Assembly (NCBI GenBank): GCA_020744425.1
Contig: JAGMUV010000005.1
Coordinates: 3,038,001 to 3,102,000, forward strand
Direction: 5' to 3'
DNA length: 64,000 nt
Origin: Dactylonectria macrodidyma
Taxonomy: Eukaryota; Ascomycota; Sordariomycetes; Hypocreales; Nectriaceae
Each line of letters opens with the position of its first letter. The stretch's first letter is position 1. The notes beneath the pieces are model-generated. The model did not search any database. It had not been told where the DNA came from and was given only the letters and a program-made list of their open reading frames with translations. Below, piece after piece: positions 1 through 12,212 of this stretch. Made by a program: the position numbers and the translations under genes.

Positions 1-2892
1 GCCTCCGTCTAAGAGTCAAGCTGCTGTTGGGCTTCAACAAGCGATTAATTTACCGTTGAACCCGCAAGCGTCTCCACTCGAACGGGACCAGTTTCTTCAC
101 TCCGACCAAATTTTTTTTTCTTTCATGGTCTCGGCCGTTTTGGGCCTCGCTTCCCCTTCGATAATATCGCTCTCGCTTCGAGGCGGAGCCCGTGGACCCG
201 TCGGCATGCAATTCGTGAAGAAAATCCATCTTTTTTCTCCTTCGTCATGGCTCGTTCTTGGCCGTTGGTCCGTGGTCGGTAGTTTTCGGCCGGGACTTGT
301 CGGTGTGGTTGTCACTGGGGCCGGCCGGCGGGTGGGACGATCAGTATCGCCTCGACCTGGTCGCCTGATGCTTTTGCGTGTCTTTTTTTTCGCCGGCCGT
401 TCCGAGTTGCATGTCTTTGGCGGCATGATATTATCCACATTATCATGTCTGTGAGTGCTGCAAGCCTCGGCATGTGTGGGCTCTGCAGCAAGAGAAAAAT
501 CTCGCTCATGAGTCTTGTGTTCGCTGGACTAGGGTTGTTGTCTTGTGCAACGTGATGGCGAGGCTATTCGACATGAACCGCGGAAGCTTCGGCGTTTTTG
601 CTCTTTATTTCGGAGCGGTGCATTTTGCTTCTCTGCGTTGTACTAATGTTGAATACTGTAATTTCTAGACATCAAGGAACTACTCTGTGCTACCCGTCGC
701 CCGCGGAGCTTTCGGACCCCTCTACTTTCCGTCGGACCCGAACTGCCGAGTCGGGCATTTTCCAACGACATCTCAAAGGTCTTAGACCATGACCGGGCTA
801 CTTCTTGTTTCCGCAACATGCGAATCTTAAAAAAGATGTTTCATCATGCTGGAGATGATGCTAATATGCTTGGTTCAGAACCATGAAGCACCCATTTCCA
901 GCGACCATGCATGAACGGAAAAGGATCCTCAGCCTGACACGTCAACCACCGGTCGACAAGACTATTTGACGCTGTGCTCACGCAGCGCGCCATGCAGCTT
1001 CATAAGTGCATACACATGACGAGCAGTGTAAACCAGACTGTGTTGAACAATCCATGCGGGTGTGATACGTGTAGCGGTGCGTGTTAGTCTTGGCCCTACG
1101 CCCCGCAGTCTCGCGCAGCCCATCGCCACTCATGCGGATGGATCGACAATGCTGGCCAATGCATGATTGGCTTAAACCGCCTGGTGTCGGGCTCGGGATT
1201 GATCTTCAGCTGGGGTTGTCTTACTTGAGTGTCTCGTGTATCATGTCTTGTCTAGGGAACGAGCTGCTCTCTGAAAGCCGTGATATCGTGAATCATGGCC
1301 ACTGATGCCAAGAATGTAAAGTTTGATGACGAATCCAGCAGTGTTGACTGACGGCTACACTGCCCCCGATGCGGTTGACCTCTGGCCATACGGCTAGCAC
1401 AATGATATCGAATACATGACGGAAGGATCGAAGGTAGATCGAGGAACTAACTAGTTACTTGTAACCATAGTCACAAGTTCAAGGTGCTCACATGAGTCTG
1501 CCTGAGCTCCGTCTTAGTGACAACCCCCCTCCCCCCCCCCCCCCCCGGTGCAGCCTTCACTCGAGCTCACATCAGCGATCCCATTGGCCCAAAAGCACCC
1601 TATGTGACAAGTGTCTTCCATGCCATCTTGTTCCCAGATCCAGCCCCTCGCCCTGGGGCGTTCTGGTTTGCTTTCAGCCTCACGCAGGCCGGCCCAATCC
1701 AAATCCGGGACCACCAGGGTGTTCTGTCCACTTCACTCATGCTGACTTGGCCAGGAAAATAAGCTCTTGCCACGCAAGACACCCACCCGGAGGCCAGCAA
1801 TGGGGGCCGGAATCACCAGCCACAAAAGATCTGGCATGTGAGATGGCGCACGCCATCGTTTCCCCCTCGTGGTGGAGACGTTGGGATCAACTCACCACGA
1901 GAAGTTGGAGACTCGAGGGGGGATTGAGCTGGTACCAACAATGCCGGGAATTTTGGGTTGTTATTGTTGTTATTGCTTTGATTGTACACGTGTTGATTTC
2001 ATGCTTTCATGTCTATTGGATCATGTTGTGGCTCATATGAGTGTCGTCATACTAGCGAAGTCGAAGGTTGAGATGCAAGATGATAAGACTCAATACCCGT
2101 CCTTATTTCGACGATAACGCAACGTATACCGACGCATCTACTTCATTGCAGATACCTTAGGTGCTTATCAGACGATATCTTTGAATATCTGCATACTGTT
2201 GTCAACTCTCCGCTGTTTTGCTGGCGGACAGGTTCAGGAGGTATCCATTCTATCTATCCCCTTCAGCATTACATTACATTATTGTTTCACACAACATCCA
2301 ATGTACACTAAAATGGAATCTCAGAAGCAATAATTCGGTTGCAATTGCGGACTGCTCTATCTCTACTAACAAGATTCAACTGGAAACAAGAGACAGGACG
2401 ATGGAGTTACAGGGTTGACTCTACGCCGACCCTATGATGACTTTTGAGCACTAGGAACAGTTAAATGGGGTTATATGATCGACATTGTTTACTTAGACAT
2501 ATGCACTTTCTCTCGTTACAACAGCCTCAGCGACACTGAGCTCACGTTGGAGTCCCTGTCTGTGAAATAGAGCAAACACTTCCTTAGTTGTCTCATCCTC
2601 CTGAAAATCCACTAACGCCATGTCGCCTTGTCCGAGAGACTACGAGTCTCGCCGCGGTATCAAAGTTCCGGATCATACCGAGTCAAACAAGAAACAAAAA
2701 AGAGAATATGCGGGACACCTTATGCATCTAACACGACCGCAACCTGTGTCCATGAGAGAACCCTGCTCGAAAGACTTTTGTTGAACCAAACCGCACATAT
2801 AAACTGGTACCACATCACCGAGGACATCTTAGAGGACGTCTTCGCCCCTTGGACGTAGAAGGTGGGTAAGAGGGAATTGGGTATCTGAGCTT
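1..2892. other. Intergenic stretch, no supported gene
   Basis: No open frame here shows a recognisable domain, a convincing leader or a splice structure. The longest ATG-started frame (1492-2040, plus) begins in a poly-C tract and has unremarkable composition apart from a hydrophobic end, so I treat it as chance. A C-run interrupted by one T lies at 1524-1546. Confidence 0.5.
1524..1546. repeat. Poly-C tract
   Basis: Six C, one T, then sixteen C. Simple mononucleotide tract; its length is likely to vary between isolates and to be error-prone in assemblies. Confidence 0.9.
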
Positions 2893-4972
2893 CTAGCTCG
2901 ACGCGACCGCGGGGGGTGGCACGGGTGTCACCTTATTGGCGCTTCCTGATGCTGAGGATGCCTTGGTCTCCTTATCCTTGCGCTTCTTGGCGCGCTTCTC
3001 GTCCTTGGTGACGATGGGCGACGAGGCGCGATTGCCCTGAGAGGAATGGGGAACGGCGGGCACGGGGACAGGCGTTTGCCTTGAGTTGGCGGATAGGATG
3101 GGTAGCTCAAGCTTGGGCTCCTTGACCTTCTTGGCCTTCCTGGAGGTGGTAGGTGGTGCGGGAGAAACAGACTTGGGGGCGGGAGAGGATTGGGGGATGG
3201 CGGGCGGGGGCACATGAGTCTGCTTCTTGGTAGATGTGGATGCCGTCTCGGAGCCAAGGTCGGGGCTGCCAGAGCGGTTGGTCTTCTGCTTCTTTGGCTT
3301 GACCACGGCAGACTTGCTCTCCTCCAGAAGTTGCTCAGTAGCGGCGACAGCATCCTCCTCCGAAATGGTGTGCTTCCGCTTGCCCTTGCGAGCGACTTCA
3401 GGAGTCGAGACATCCAGAGTTTGGGCGCTCGGAGGCTGGACCACGCTTCCGCGGCTGTTCTTTGGCTTCTTCTCCTTTACGACCGTTGACGTAGCCAGAG
3501 CAGAGGCGTCCTTCTCCTTGCGCTTCTTCTCTTTCTTACCGGAAGCCTTGGATGGAGTTGGGACGACAGGAGCTTCCGTCATCTCGGTATCCTCTTCCAC
3601 CTCGTTGCTGCCATCTGTAAAGTTGCTAGTGTTGACACCGATGGGCTGATATCGGGATTTGAGACCCTTGGGCTGGGCGCGAGGGGCTCGCTTTTCAGCA
3701 GGACCAATGGTAGAGCTGGGGAGGCTGGCCAACTGTGTAATCTTCTTTACCTGCATGACTTGGCTGACTTGTCGAGTAGCTAGGCAAGGTGAGTTAGCAG
3801 TCACTTCGGAACACAAAGTTGTTATAACACATACAGGATCGATACTGCAAGCCATCTGCAGATGGAATCAATATCTGGATGTTGCCCTTGGGAGCAATGC
3901 TCTCGAATGAAACACCATAGTCATCTCCACCATGAGAGAACAGTGAGTTATCACGCTGAGAGCTGTCCATCGGGATCTCCAAGTTCTGAACCACCGAGAT
4001 GGGCACGTTGGATGGCACAGTGAAGTACCAGAATTGTTTGCCCTCAAGGTTGGCCTGGTTGCAAATCTCTGCCACGTCCTTGCCATTGACACCGTCTTCG
4101 CCCTTGCGGAGGACAAAATCGGGGGCTATGAATTTGGGGACAGAAGCGAGTTGCCTATTGTCCTGGCGGTCTTCGATATGCATGGACTCATCAGCCATCT
4201 CATCATCGCTGGACGAGGCGTTGTCTTGAGCGCCCTTCGCAGCAGGCTTCACCGGCTCATCTTCTTCACTCTCACTCTCGCTCGAGCTCTCCTCACTGGA
4301 GCTGCTCGAAGTGGTTGTGGCAGTTGACTTTCCGTTCGCTGTGGGCTTCGCATTCACCGTGGGCTTTGCGTTCACTGGGGCCTTCGCGGATGCTTTGGTC
4401 TCAGGCTCAGCCTCACTTTCAGATTCGCTCTCAGAGGAGCTAGACTCCTCGCTGCTAGAATCGGGGCTGGCTTTCTCTGCCTCGGCGGGCTTCGCAGGCT
4501 TCACAGCTTCCTCGCTGTCACTTTCGCTTTCGCTTTCGCTGGAGTCGGATGAACTGCTTGAATCATCCGAGGACTCGACCTCTGGCTTGACGTTGAGTGG
4601 CTTCTTGGCCGCGTTTGTATTCTTGGTAGACGCGTTTCGTTCGACGTCGCTATCGGCGATCTCGACGTTCTCGTTGCGACGACGGGGAGCAGGAGTAGGC
4701 GTCTTCACATTGTGGGCACCGAGCTTCTGCAGAAAGTCGGAACCGCCCTCGTCATCACTGCTGCTATCGCTATTGCTTGAAGCTTCATCGTCATCGTCGG
4801 AGCCGTTCTTCGCGAAGAGGTTGTTGGGATTAAAGGATCCGGTTTCCTTCTTGACGATGGGCGCACGGGTTGCTTTTCGGCGGTTGTACTGAGCATCAGC
4901 AGACAGGCCCTTTTTCGTGTCCTCGATGTGCTTGCTAAGCGAATGCACCTTATACTGTTCCTTGGGCGCCAT
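2893..4972 (-). CDS. RPA34: DNA-directed RNA polymerase I subunit RPA34.5
   Basis: Two exons, complement(join(2893..3779, 3835..4972)), 674 residues; the 55-nt intron has a GTATGT donor, a CTAAC branch point and a TAG acceptor. I chose the ATG at 4972 (MAPKEQYKVHSLSKHIEDT) because the frame upstream of it looks like leader. Residues ~1-270 are a Ser/Glu/Asp-rich acidic tract. From ~281 comes the A34 domain: FIAPDF, then FWYFTVPSNVPI and LEIPMDSSQ, then a strand IQILIPSADGLQYRS. The C-terminal third is Lys-rich and disordered. This order (acidic head, A34 fold, basic tail) matches yeast Rpa34, which dimerises with Rpa49 on Pol I in the nucleolus and supports initiation and elongation on rDNA. 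It is much longer than the yeast protein because both low-complexity ends are expanded. It is divergent from GRC3. Confidence 0.85.
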
Positions 4973-5374
4973 CTTAGGCGGGTTTCGGGGCGTGATGCGC
5001 GCTGAAGAAGACTCAATTGGTGAGGTGAAGGGAGGTAGTAAGGTGAAGTGCTCGAAGTTGACGATGAAATTTTGGCGGGTTGCAGAAAGTCGAATCGCGC
5101 TAGTCGGGCCCCCCACCGAGACGCGCCTACCACTTTTTTTTTCGCAAGGGAAAATTTGGGTGGTTGCTTATCGATAAGCTTCGCTTTGCTCGTTCACTCA
5201 ACCAGTCCTGTTGACCAAGCAGGCCAAACAAGTGCATCGCTTGATAGATGGCTTGACAGTGTTTGGCTTGTTCTTTAATCGTTATACTGAAAGCAACATG
5301 CAGATTCCATTCACATAAACTGCGAGGACCCAAGCATCGTCGTCTGCATAAAGATAACACCAACGCCGTTTGCC
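4973..5374. promoter_or_regulatory. Shared promoter region of RPA34 and GRC3
   Basis: 402 bp separate the two divergent start codons, so both core promoters must lie here or overlap the genes. I see no TATA box, as expected for housekeeping genes. There is a T-run near 5135 and mixed CT-rich leader sequence on both sides. Co-regulation of the two ribosome-biogenesis genes is inferred from geometry only. Confidence 0.6.
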
Positions 5375-7827
5375 ATGTCATCCAACAAGAAGCGGAGACT
5401 TGAGGGTCTCGAAACTCCAAAGTGTAAGCTGTTACAGGCTCATATGGCCCTTTATCGTACATGATATAATACTTTATTCAAGCTCACGAACTGACGCCGA
5501 CGCCGAAGCTATGAGCGCCATCAGTGCTCTGGCAGCCCGTAGACGAGAAGCGGCAAATGCTGCCACATCCACGGCCAATACCTCTCCAGAGGTTGAAGAC
5601 AAACCCATAATAACCACCACAAACTTCTATAGCCCCTTGAAAAAAACTGGCAGCAAGGGTAGACCGGATGCGACCCCAAGCAAAGGCACCCCGAAACGGC
5701 CTTCGCAGCAACGAGGCACTGAATCCCTCGCGGCTCGACAAAATGCTGTCGACTCCCCAAGGTAGGCTCTGGCCTTGTTTATTTCATGCACGGCACTCAT
5801 AAATTTTCAGGGATACGACGGGAAAAGCAGCCTTAGAATCAACCGCATCCTCCCAGAATGTCATTCAGTACTCGTCCTTCCGGCCAAGTCAAAGGAACCA
5901 TCGGATCCGGGGCGGAGGCGTGGTTGAGCTGCGGCTAGAAGAGAGCGAGGTAAGAAGTGGCCCCTTCTTTCATGAGGCTTTTATACTGATCATAGCAGAG
6001 ATTTATGGTCCTGGGCAGCTTTGGCATTCGGGTTGTACGTGGCGAAGTGACGATTGCGGGTGCCTGCTTGCGACCATCGGAGACAATACAATGGGTTCAT
6101 GCTCCTCACTGCCATGCAATCCCAGTGTTGCGAACTGCAGAAAACACGGGCTTGGAGCTTCACTCTGACAATACAGCCCGAGGGCTACGTCAGTTGGGAC
6201 GGCTTTCGCCTTTATTCCGAAAGATGTGGAATGAACCAGCGGACACCACATCAGGGAAGAGGAGCAATAAAGAAGCAACTTTCCAGATCGTGAGCTACCC
6301 AACTTCTCAAAATATGCCCAACTAACACCACCACAGCTGTATACTTCTGAATATGCTCCTAAAAGGTGCATGATCCAGGATTTGGTTTCCCCCCCTGAAT
6401 GGAACAAGAAACTTGCTTCCCTTGTCTCGGCCGCTCGCAAAAAGCCGGCTCTGTCGACGCTGGTTTGCGGGCCAAAATCGGCTGGCAAATCCACCTTCTC
6501 TCGGTTTCTCACAAACCGGATTCTAACAGATCGAACTCTGAGTCAGAGCGCAAAGGGTGTTGTGATTCTGGATCTGGACCCAGGGCAGCCGGAGTTCGCA
6601 CCAGTGGGAACAGTCTCGCTCGTTCATGTCGTACAACCGAACCTATCTAGCCCGTTTATGCATCCTGGAATTGATGGAGCCGCAAGCAAGATCATTCGGT
6701 GTCATGCCTTGGCATCTGTCACCCCTGCCATGGACCCAGAACTCTACCTCTCCTGTGCAAAGGATCTCTTCGACACATACAGCAAAACTCTACCAGATGT
6801 CCCTCTCATCGTCAACACTCCAGGATGGATCCTAGGCACAGGCCTCGACTTATTATCTGAGGTGATAGCTCAGGTTAAACCCGATGAAGTGCTTTACATG
6901 TCAGAAGAGGGGCCACTAGAAACTGTCGATACCCTGCGGGGAGTGACCAAATCTACCCTTTTCGAATTACCATCCCAGCAGTCCGAGTTCACATCAAGGA
7001 CCGCCGCACATCTAAGGGCGATGCAAACTATGTCGTATTTCCATTTGGATGAAGCAAGCACTGGCTTGTCGGATTCTTCGGAAATTGCTTCAAGAACGAG
7101 GTGGAATCCAACACCTCTCAGCGCGAGACCCCCATTTCTCATTCCATATTCGCTACCCCAACCCGGGATCCGTTGCTTCCTATCATACGACTACCAGGCA
7201 CCGCCGGAGCTATTAGCAGATGCGGTGAACGGAATGGTCCTCGCTGCTGTGGAGATCGAGGACCCTAAGGCATTCGGAGAGTTGGAGCAGGGCTGGCCAA
7301 CTACCCAGATTGCGGATAACAAGGAAGTTGATGTAAAGACCAACATGGGATTGAAGCTTCCCTTACCTACAACACCGGAAGGACTGACTTTTATTCCCAA
7401 CTACAATGACGTCGCCCTGGACCCGAGATACTCTCGTACCATCGGCTTGGTTTTGCTCCGTGGCATTGACACCGAGACCAAGACTCTTCAAATACTAACA
7501 CCAATATCTCCCGATACCATCAAAGTTGTCAAGTCGCGACATCGAGACATTGTCCTCGTACATGGCAAGTTTGATACACCAAGCTGGGCATACACCGAGG
7601 ACCTTTACGATCAAGCTGGAAATGACGAGGGACCTGACGAATGGCTTGACGTCACCGACGAAGATACTGACGAGGATGATTCGGGTGCGGAGCCAGAAGA
7701 CGTGGAGAAGGTCAGCGACCTCACAGCTATTCCTTGGGTGGAGGTACTGAAGGGCAATGAGAAGCGGCCAGTCGGGTCGAGGGTGTGGAGGGTACGGAGA
7801 GATTTAGGGCGCAATGTGGGGGACTAG
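5375..7827 (+). CDS. GRC3: Polynucleotide 5'-hydroxyl-kinase GRC3
   Basis: Five exons, join(5375..5423, 5509..5761, 5811..5949, 5999..6289, 6337..7827), 740 residues; every junction is in frame. The first intron uses an AAG acceptor placed after a CTGAC branch point. The N-terminus is basic and disordered and includes SALAARRREA, a stretch typical of the family. A beta domain (FMVLGSFGIRVVRGEVTIAG) follows. The P-loop GPKSAGKS sits at ~289-296 and DLDPGQPEF at ~323-331. An acidic stretch at ~665-700 precedes the conserved end (VWRVRRDLGR). Grc3/Nol9 proteins phosphorylate 5'-OH RNA ends after ITS2 cleavage by Las1, which allows Rat1 trimming of pre-25S rRNA; yeast Grc3 is also implicated in Pol I termination. 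Nucleolar location is expected. Confidence 0.93.
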
Positions 7828-10800
7828 GAAGCTAAGTGAATGCATAGATGAATTGCTGGTGATGCAGTGATTGCTGAGAGAGAACATTCTTGCAGTCTCT
7901 CCACCTTCGTCTACTCCTCTGCCTATGTGTCAGTCAACTCGTCCATCGTAGCACCTGCTGAGTCAGCGGGGACACAAGCTCATAAATTTCCAACAGTCCC
8001 GACGCTCGCGTGTCACTGGTTTCAATCTGAGTGTTGGCATGTACTGAAGTCTGCTATCTGAGAAGCGCAGAGCTCTGTGTGCCAATGCGCCCCCCTTTCG
8101 TTCTTGCATTGCATGACCGCGTTCGAGATGGTAAACGAACTCGTTGACGAGGCCTATACCAAAAGCAAAAAGACGATCCAAATTTCCGATTTTGAACTGG
8201 AAGTTCGAAGGAGGGTTGGGTATACGCTAAATATCTGGGACTGGTAGGTTATCGACGAGTCAAGTGGGGTGTCGTGTAGAAGCTGATTCTTCCCAAAGAT
8301 AGAATCCAGCTCACTTCGGGTGGCCCATGACTATCAATCAGCTTCAATGCGACGTCAACTAGACTGCCTAGTATTGCAGCGTAAGAGATATTGTGCTCCT
8401 TATTGATGCACGTGGAGCTGCTACGAGCCTCTGCCGCTCACGTCATGGCTGATTTGCCCAGACAAGGGGTATCACGGAGCCCGAACAAGCCCAACGGTAC
8501 CATGGAATGCTTAAGGGATGGATCGAGGGTTTCCCTCAGTCATTTGACGTGCACAACCCAGGCAAAAACTTGCATTTGTCACTATATCTGCATCATAGCT
8601 TTCCCCGTGCTGCTCGATCCGATTCAGGCCTGTCTTGTGCAGTCTTTCACATCCATCATAGCGAAGGAAGCGGAGGCAGAGCTTCGCACCGGCAGCATCA
8701 AACAATGTCTGACGCTTATTGCCTTTCTTAATGGAATCTTCAACTGGGCCTCTTCCTGCGACCCAAAATCTTACTTGGATTGTTCTACATTTTCCACAAC
8801 TCGACGAGTCCCGTGCTCAACCATTCTTCACGATAAGCACCACGCCCTACCAAAGCGCGATCAGGTCTTCAAGGCCATCGATGGTGCTCGTGTTATGATG
8901 TAATGCCTTTGTTTCTCAAGTTAGCCAGCACGTTATATGACATCTTGTCACGTATTACACTGCACCTGTCCCGCCCTAACCAACATCCTGTAAAGAATCG
9001 ATGTCTGCCCGCAAGACGCCTTAAAGTCGCTCAGGTGGCCGCAACACCGGACCTAATCTCGAGAGACAGTGACATGTATTAGGTGATGTCGCCGCCTGTA
9101 ACTGTGCCGAATGGAATGAGCCCTTGCACCCTATTCCCTATTACCATCTCCCCGATCCCACATGTTGCCTCTTCCGATGCCCCCGCCCTTTCTCCTACCC
9201 AGGCAGGTTCTCTTGATACCTTCACAGACCCGCCTCGACTTGTCAAAGACAAGACTCTACAATATCTGCACTTGAAGGTTTGCATGCCGCTGTCGCATTC
9301 GAACAGACACACGCTGTTTCCGGATCCTCGGGGTTTGATCTCGAGGAACTAGGCGCGGCGAGTGTAGGTTGGATCACTCGATTAGGGCTTCTCGACGCTT
9401 CGCCCTCGGTGTGACGTGGCTCAAGGCGGCAGTATATGATTCGTCAGTGAGCTTTCGGAGCTGACGATGTTAAACCCGATACCACAAGCTCATGATCATC
9501 AATCTGTTTTTGGCCATGCCATTCTAACCCTTTATAAGTGGGAGCGCTGACAATGTTTACTTCGCTCCCTTCTGGTAAGCGAGCTTGATATTAACCCTGC
9601 CTGGATTCGGCGCACAGATAGATTATCTACCGATACGGCATCATGTAATGCAATTGTTGAAGCAAAAGGGAATAGCATCAACTCAGATGCAGCCAGGTAT
9701 GGCGACCCGAAAGAGCTGTGCCATTGGAGATGCCCAACTCGGGCCTCAAAGCGGCCTAAGGCATCGCGGGAAGCGACAGAAGCGCTCTGTTGGACGCGTT
9801 GCATTGGACAGCAAATCAGCAATGAACAGCGTGAAGGGACACGAATGTCTTTCACAACCTGGCGGGAAACAGCGGGGGGCGTGACGCGACATGGTTTGAG
9901 GTTGAGTATGTATTGGACCTGGTGCCTGGCAGCGTGCGATGAAACCTAGACTTTTATGCACAGGCGTCGCATGCTCATTCATTCACAACCTTGGGCCGCG
10001 ATCGAGGCACGGGATGAGAAGCACGCCTACGTAGCGAGATGAGAGAGAGATTTTAGCTCCAAAGTCATGTTTTGAGTCCTCTAGAACTACCTCACCAATA
10101 CCGTGCACAAACCGGAAGGAAATGAAGCAAACCTAGGAGAAAATCGCAAGCAGGGACATGAATCCCTGCGAAATGAGCCATCACCACCATTTCTATACCA
10201 TCTGAACCATCAACACCAAGAACCAGCAAAGAAACAAAATAACCAAAGAGATAGTAGCATCCAGAGCCGACCTGTGAAGTAATGCGCGATGCGTGCTTGA
10301 AAATTTCCACAAAAAGTACTCGAGTGACAAAGAATCCAAGAAGCAAATCGAAGCTCCGTGGTCCCGGGAAGACGGACTTTTGTCATCTGCTGCGGACCGA
10401 TGGCATGGAGATGTGGCGCGTGGCGAGGATGATGAGAGGTTCGCGGCTCGCTAATTAGTAAAGCAGAATGACGGTCGCTCTGCCGATCCAGTCGGAGTGC
10501 AAGATGGATGAGGAGGAGGCAAAATAGCGGCCGCCCCAGTCTTCGATGCCCATTGCCAGACAAAAGTTATCGGGAATTATGCACTGACTCGGCTCAGCCT
10601 AATGTTGTGGTCGACGTCGTGATTGGCTGTTGTCGCCTAAGCTCACACACAATGGATTCAGCCCCTCCCATGTTGTTTGTGTCTCGCTGTTCTCTCCTTC
10701 ATCTCACTCAGCGGTCGTAAAAGCCGTCCATCACATCGTCGGCTTTTCTCCATCTTCATCAACCCGTCTCTCGAAATCTGCAGCTCCGTCTCGTCGCGTC

Positions 10801-11573
10801 ACCTTTCGTCATGGAGGAAAAGCCGGCCCTGTTCTCTCGACACTCTCGAAACCAGACACCATGTCGTTCTGGACCCACGCATGGCAGCATCGGATGGTTT
10901 CAGACATAAGCAGATTCCGTGCACAGCATGGGAATTTCCATCAATGATCCAATATCCCATCATGAAAATCGCGTCCGACCCAACCGCGACCCATGATCTG
11001 CCCCGATGTTGTTGGTTGCTTTTTGTGCCCAGAGCCCCATCGTGACCGACATTTGGCCTCAAGCAAGATGCACGCAATCCACCTTCGTCAAATCCTGCTC
11101 CTGGAAATGAGATCAAGCTCTCCCGACAAATGAAAAACGACACCAAACTACAGGAGCCAACACTTACACCCAAGGGGGAAAAAAAAAAGAAGGAAAATGG
11201 GAAGTAAAATACATCAAAAGGGAATCCGTGAAAATTGCGCTCGCCCGTCCGACGGCAGACAAACATGAACGGCCACCGGAAAAAAGAAGAGGAAGAACGA
11301 TCGCCACGCCACTCAGAAATTTGGCTGATATGGGATTGTTTGCTTGCTTTAGCAGCAAGCATGGCAAGCATTGAAATACCACCAAGATCAGACTGGGGGC
11401 GCGCCACCTCTGCCTTCACCATTTCGTGCTAACGGTTGCACCAAAACACAACCAAAGGACAGGAAAGCCTCCAAACTTTTCCAAATGAAACCAGACGAGG
11501 CAAAGAAAATCGGTGCTTATAACCTACGTTGATGAGCCATGAAACAGTTGGCTCATGAGCATGAGTGAAACAG
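7828..11573. other. Intergenic stretch, no supported gene
   Basis: Several frames of 100-207 codons occur (for example 8391-8903 plus, 10799-11422 minus), but none has domains, splice structure or coding-like composition; the 207-codon one owes part of its length to a T-rich tract. A CT-rich, leader-like segment at about 10680-10810 (plus) leads only to very short frames. It may be the 5' part of a transcript I cannot resolve. Confidence 0.45.
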
Positions 11574-11714
11574 TCACTCATGAGACTGGAAATGCAACCG
11601 AAGCTGGCTGACGTCATTAGACCGACCAATCCGCGACTTCTTACCCGATATCGGCGCAGCGTGCATGGATTGAGCATCATGACCGCCACCATCTGGGAAC
11701 AACCCGCATTGATC
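11574..11714 (-). other. Possible third exon of the 12.2-kb small gene
   Basis: A 47-codon open stretch ends in TGA and begins at a CAG acceptor (DQCGLFPDGGGHDAQSM...). It contains a basic patch, GKKSRIGR. The 66-nt intron upstream (11715-11780) has a good donor and branch point, and the phase matches exon 2 of the upstream gene. It would be expressed with that gene only if the TAA at 11799-11801 is bypassed, or if this genome carries a nonsense allele. Confidence 0.35.
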
Positions 11715-11798
11715 CTGCATTGTTGTTAGTTGATGCATTTGTTCATCTTCATTCATTGATGAGGGCACCATTACACATACCGACGATGAAGTGCGACT

Positions 11799-12212
11799 TT
11801 ATTTTTCGAATTGAGCGCCGACCCCCAAGAGCAAATGAGACGTGGGCACGGGCCGTGGGGTGCCGACTGCCACAGTGGTCGGCACGCCATTGGACGTGGA
11901 CGTCTTGAGCAGCTGGAATCGCTCATCGCTAACAGGTGCATCGGCATCCTGGCGAGCGTTGGATCTGTCAACTCTTGCCCAGATGCGAGTTGTGATATTG
12001 TCATGAGAATAGGCTCCTGCACGGGCGCGGGAGGCAGCTTGCATCTGTGACGGGGTCGCCTCACTCTCGTAGCTACCAACAATCCTCGTCAGCGAACAAC
12101 GACCCCTCACGAACCGAGACAATTTCGATCGAAGGACCCGCCCGACGGCCAAAAAGAAGACCTACCCCGAGGCGGAACGCACAGAACCTTGTTGCGCACG
12201 AGTCGAAGACAT
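11799..12212 (-). CDS. Small two-exon hypothetical protein, possibly truncated
   Basis: complement(join(11799..12072, 12166..12212)), 106 residues. Exon 1 is 47 nt (MSSTRAQQGSVRSAS plus two bases). The phase-2 intron has a GTAGGT donor, a GCTGACG branch point and a GGTAG acceptor. Exon 2 reads YESEATPSQMQAASRARAG and on through NITTRIWARVDRSNAR to TAA at 11801-11799. I recognise no domain; the protein is polar, without signal peptide or membrane segment. After the stop the same frame stays open for six codons to a GTATGT donor at 11780. A CTAAC branch point and CAG acceptor lead in phase to another open exon (11714-11574). The stop may therefore be a nonsense mutation or a readthrough site in a three-exon gene. 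AATAAA overlaps the stop. Confidence 0.42.

Noticed and set aside
1492..2040. 182-codon plus-strand frame with hydrophobic end
   Set aside because: Starts in a C-homopolymer (poly-Pro) and shows no family resemblance or leader; treated as chance.
10799..11422. 207-codon minus-strand frame
   Set aside because: Its middle is a poly-Phe run from a T-rich tract and the rest lacks protein-like character; probably the non-coding flank of the 12.2-kb gene.
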